NCBI GenBank assembly: GCA_007125435.1
Contig: SLDF01000146.1
Location: 1-15,187 of the forward strand
Length of the DNA: 15,187 nt
Reading direction: 5' to 3'
Source: Saprospiraceae bacterium
GTDB lineage: Bacteria; Bacteroidota; Bacteroidia; Chitinophagales; Saprospiraceae
The position numbers were made by a program, and so were the translations under genes. The notes beneath the pieces are model-generated. The model was given only the letters and a program-made list of their open reading frames with translations. It was not told the DNA's origin and did no database searches. Positions 14,282 to 15,187 of the stretch are shown piece by piece. Every line of letters starts with the position of its first letter. Within the stretch, counting starts at the first letter, position 1.

Positions 14282-14289
14282 TATATTTG
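14282..14289 (+). promoter_or_regulatory. Candidate -7 box of the Rpn-family gene
   Basis: TATATTTG matches TAnnTTTG exactly and ends 17 nt before the ATG at 14307, a normal distance. The TTTG at 14266-14269 is only 12 nt upstream, too close for a canonical -33 box, so the promoter may be weak. Confidence 0.4.
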
Positions 14290-14306
14290 AACTTACTCGA
14301 TTAGAT

Positions 14307-15038
14307 ATGAAAGACGACATCCACAATATTCATGACAAGTTTGTACGCGCATCTTTTTCCGACCCGAAGAGGGCTGCGGCTTCTTTTGAGACCATTTTAC
14401 CCTCTGAGCTGTCCTCTCAGCTTGACCTAGCTGATCTAAAAGTATTGAATGAATCCTAAATAGATAAAGAACTGAAGGAGTATTTCTCAGATTTAATCTT
14501 TGAAGTGCCTGTAATTAAAACATCAGATCAAAAGGTAGATGTGGTCCTACTTTTCGAACATAAAAGCTTCCCTGATAAGCATGTGCTACTTCAGATAGGG
14601 TATTACATGTTTGCGCATTACATGAAGGTCATTAGAAAAAGTGAACCTCTCAAACTGATCATACCCATCATTTATTATCAAGGACAACGCAAATGGAAGA
14701 AACCCCATTTAAGGGATTTATTTAAAAAGTATCCATCATCTGTAAGAGAGTTTTTACCTGTAATCAATCATGTCTTTGTAGCTTTGAATAGTTTATCGGA
14801 TGAAACAATCATGTCAATACAAAATACATTGATGAGCTCAGCTATGATGGCTTAGAAATGGAGGGATAGTCCTGCGACCCTAGTTGAGGAAATTGTCGGT
14901 GTGCTCTCACTCTTCGACAGAGAGATAGACGACTGGAACTTTTTAGAGATGACCTTCATTTATATCTTAAACCCGCATTATGCATTAGCGATTTCTATTA
15001 CGGCTTTAAATGGCTTCAAAATAAGGCGCTTTGCTTGA
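14307..15038 (+). pseudogene. Rpn family recombination-promoting nuclease/putative transposase, broken by two in-frame stops
   Basis: The frame from ATG 14307 reads as an Rpn (PF04754, transposase_31) protein, a family with a PD-(D/E)XK nuclease core implicated in RecA-independent recombination. The first 50 codons give the typical IHDKFVRASFSDPKRA start and end at TAA 14457-14459. That stop lies where relatives, as I recall them, read SFIDEELKEYFSDL; here it is ES, stop, IDKELKEYFSDL. The same frame continues through the core VDVVLLFEHK (D78, E84, K86) and QIGYYMFAHYMK to a second stop, TAG 14853-14855, where relatives carry a leucine in an ALK-like block. It then continues with KWRDSPATLVEEIV and FLEMTFIYIL until TGA at 15036-15038, without the usual C-terminal tail. 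No frameshift is needed. From ATG 14583 or an alternative start the middle part could still be translated, but without an intact protein. Confidence 0.9.
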
Positions 15039-15084
15039 TTTCGCTCATTCACCATAGGGGTGACTATGATTCAATCGCGAAATC
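15037..15084. repeat. Nested inverted repeat after the Rpn remnant
   Basis: GATTTCGC (15037-15044) pairs with GCGAAATC (15077-15084), TCAT (15045-15048) with ATGA (15066-15069), and TCACC (15049-15053) with GGTGA (15059-15063). Seventeen base pairs in total form one interrupted hairpin with a 5-nt loop and bulges on the right arm only. It begins at the last stop of the Rpn frame. No T-run follows directly. The remaining bases to 15187 show nothing else. Confidence 0.45.
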
Positions 15085-15187
15085 ACTTATTTTATCGCCA
15101 TTTACTCATATTGCTTTTATATTTTTTATGGCATTCGTGAATCTCCTTCGTCGATTTTAACCCTCACTACGAAACCCTAATGCATAA

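Larger units (their letters stand above)
13942..14306. other. 365-base intergenic region between PAS gene and Rpn pseudogene
   Basis: The region holds no recognised gene. One 58-codon frame (14006-14182) is listed separately. A TATATTTG box at 14282-14289 precedes the Rpn start. No terminator with a T-run is visible after the PAS stop. Confidence 0.5.

Noticed and set aside
1..15187. CRISPR array, tRNA, rRNA or complete insertion sequence
   Set aside because: No regularly spaced direct repeats, cloverleaf, rRNA-like stretch or intact transposase with terminal repeats was seen on either strand.

Overview
The window most likely comes from a Bacteroidota genome, probably of the Saprospiria/Lewinella type. 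The strongest evidence is a giant secreted protein with plant-type leucine-rich repeats, SprB-like repeats and a C-terminal domain of the type IX secretion (T9SS) type. Genes lack clear Shine-Dalgarno sites, and two TAnnTTTG boxes of the Bacteroidota sigma factor type lie just upstream of starts. The phylum call is fairly firm; the family call is inference.

Layout. Bases 1-5754 are mostly housekeeping: the C-terminal part of uvrA (cut by the window edge), a DUF4197 lipoprotein, a YqeY/GatB-like protein, then on the minus strand rsmA (ksgA) followed 20 nt later by a probable alpha/alpha-toroid protein. A GC-rich, structured, probably dispersed repeat lies at about 5020-5165, and an unrecognised four-helix membrane protein gene follows on the minus strand. 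Bases 5755-6235 are an AT-rich leader region, then comes a 1507-residue modular surface protein (6236-10759). Its 3' end overlaps tail-to-tail with a small secreted-protein gene on the minus strand.

Bases 11120-11862 hold no convincing gene but an unusual density of palindromes: one with two mutually exclusive hairpins, a C6/G6 hairpin of a type I recall as dispersed in Bacteroidota, two copies of a 16-nt hairpin with one compensatory base-pair change, and a 10-bp inverted repeat. Next is a cytosolic five-PAS histidine-kinase-like protein that keeps the phospho-acceptor helix but has no ATPase domain. The last 1.2 kb is decayed accessory DNA: an Rpn-family (PD-(D/E)XK, transposase_31) gene broken by two in-frame stops, followed by a nested inverted repeat.

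How the parts relate. Only rsmA and the toroid gene look like an operon. The surface protein would be exported by Sec and then T9SS, presumably for adhesion or glycan/protein binding. The PAS protein would sense an intracellular signal and needs a partner for its ATPase function. I see no CRISPR array, tRNA, rRNA, complete insertion sequence or clear multi-gene defence system. The most interesting material is the palindrome-rich 11.1-11.9 kb stretch and the structured GC-rich element near 5.1 kb.
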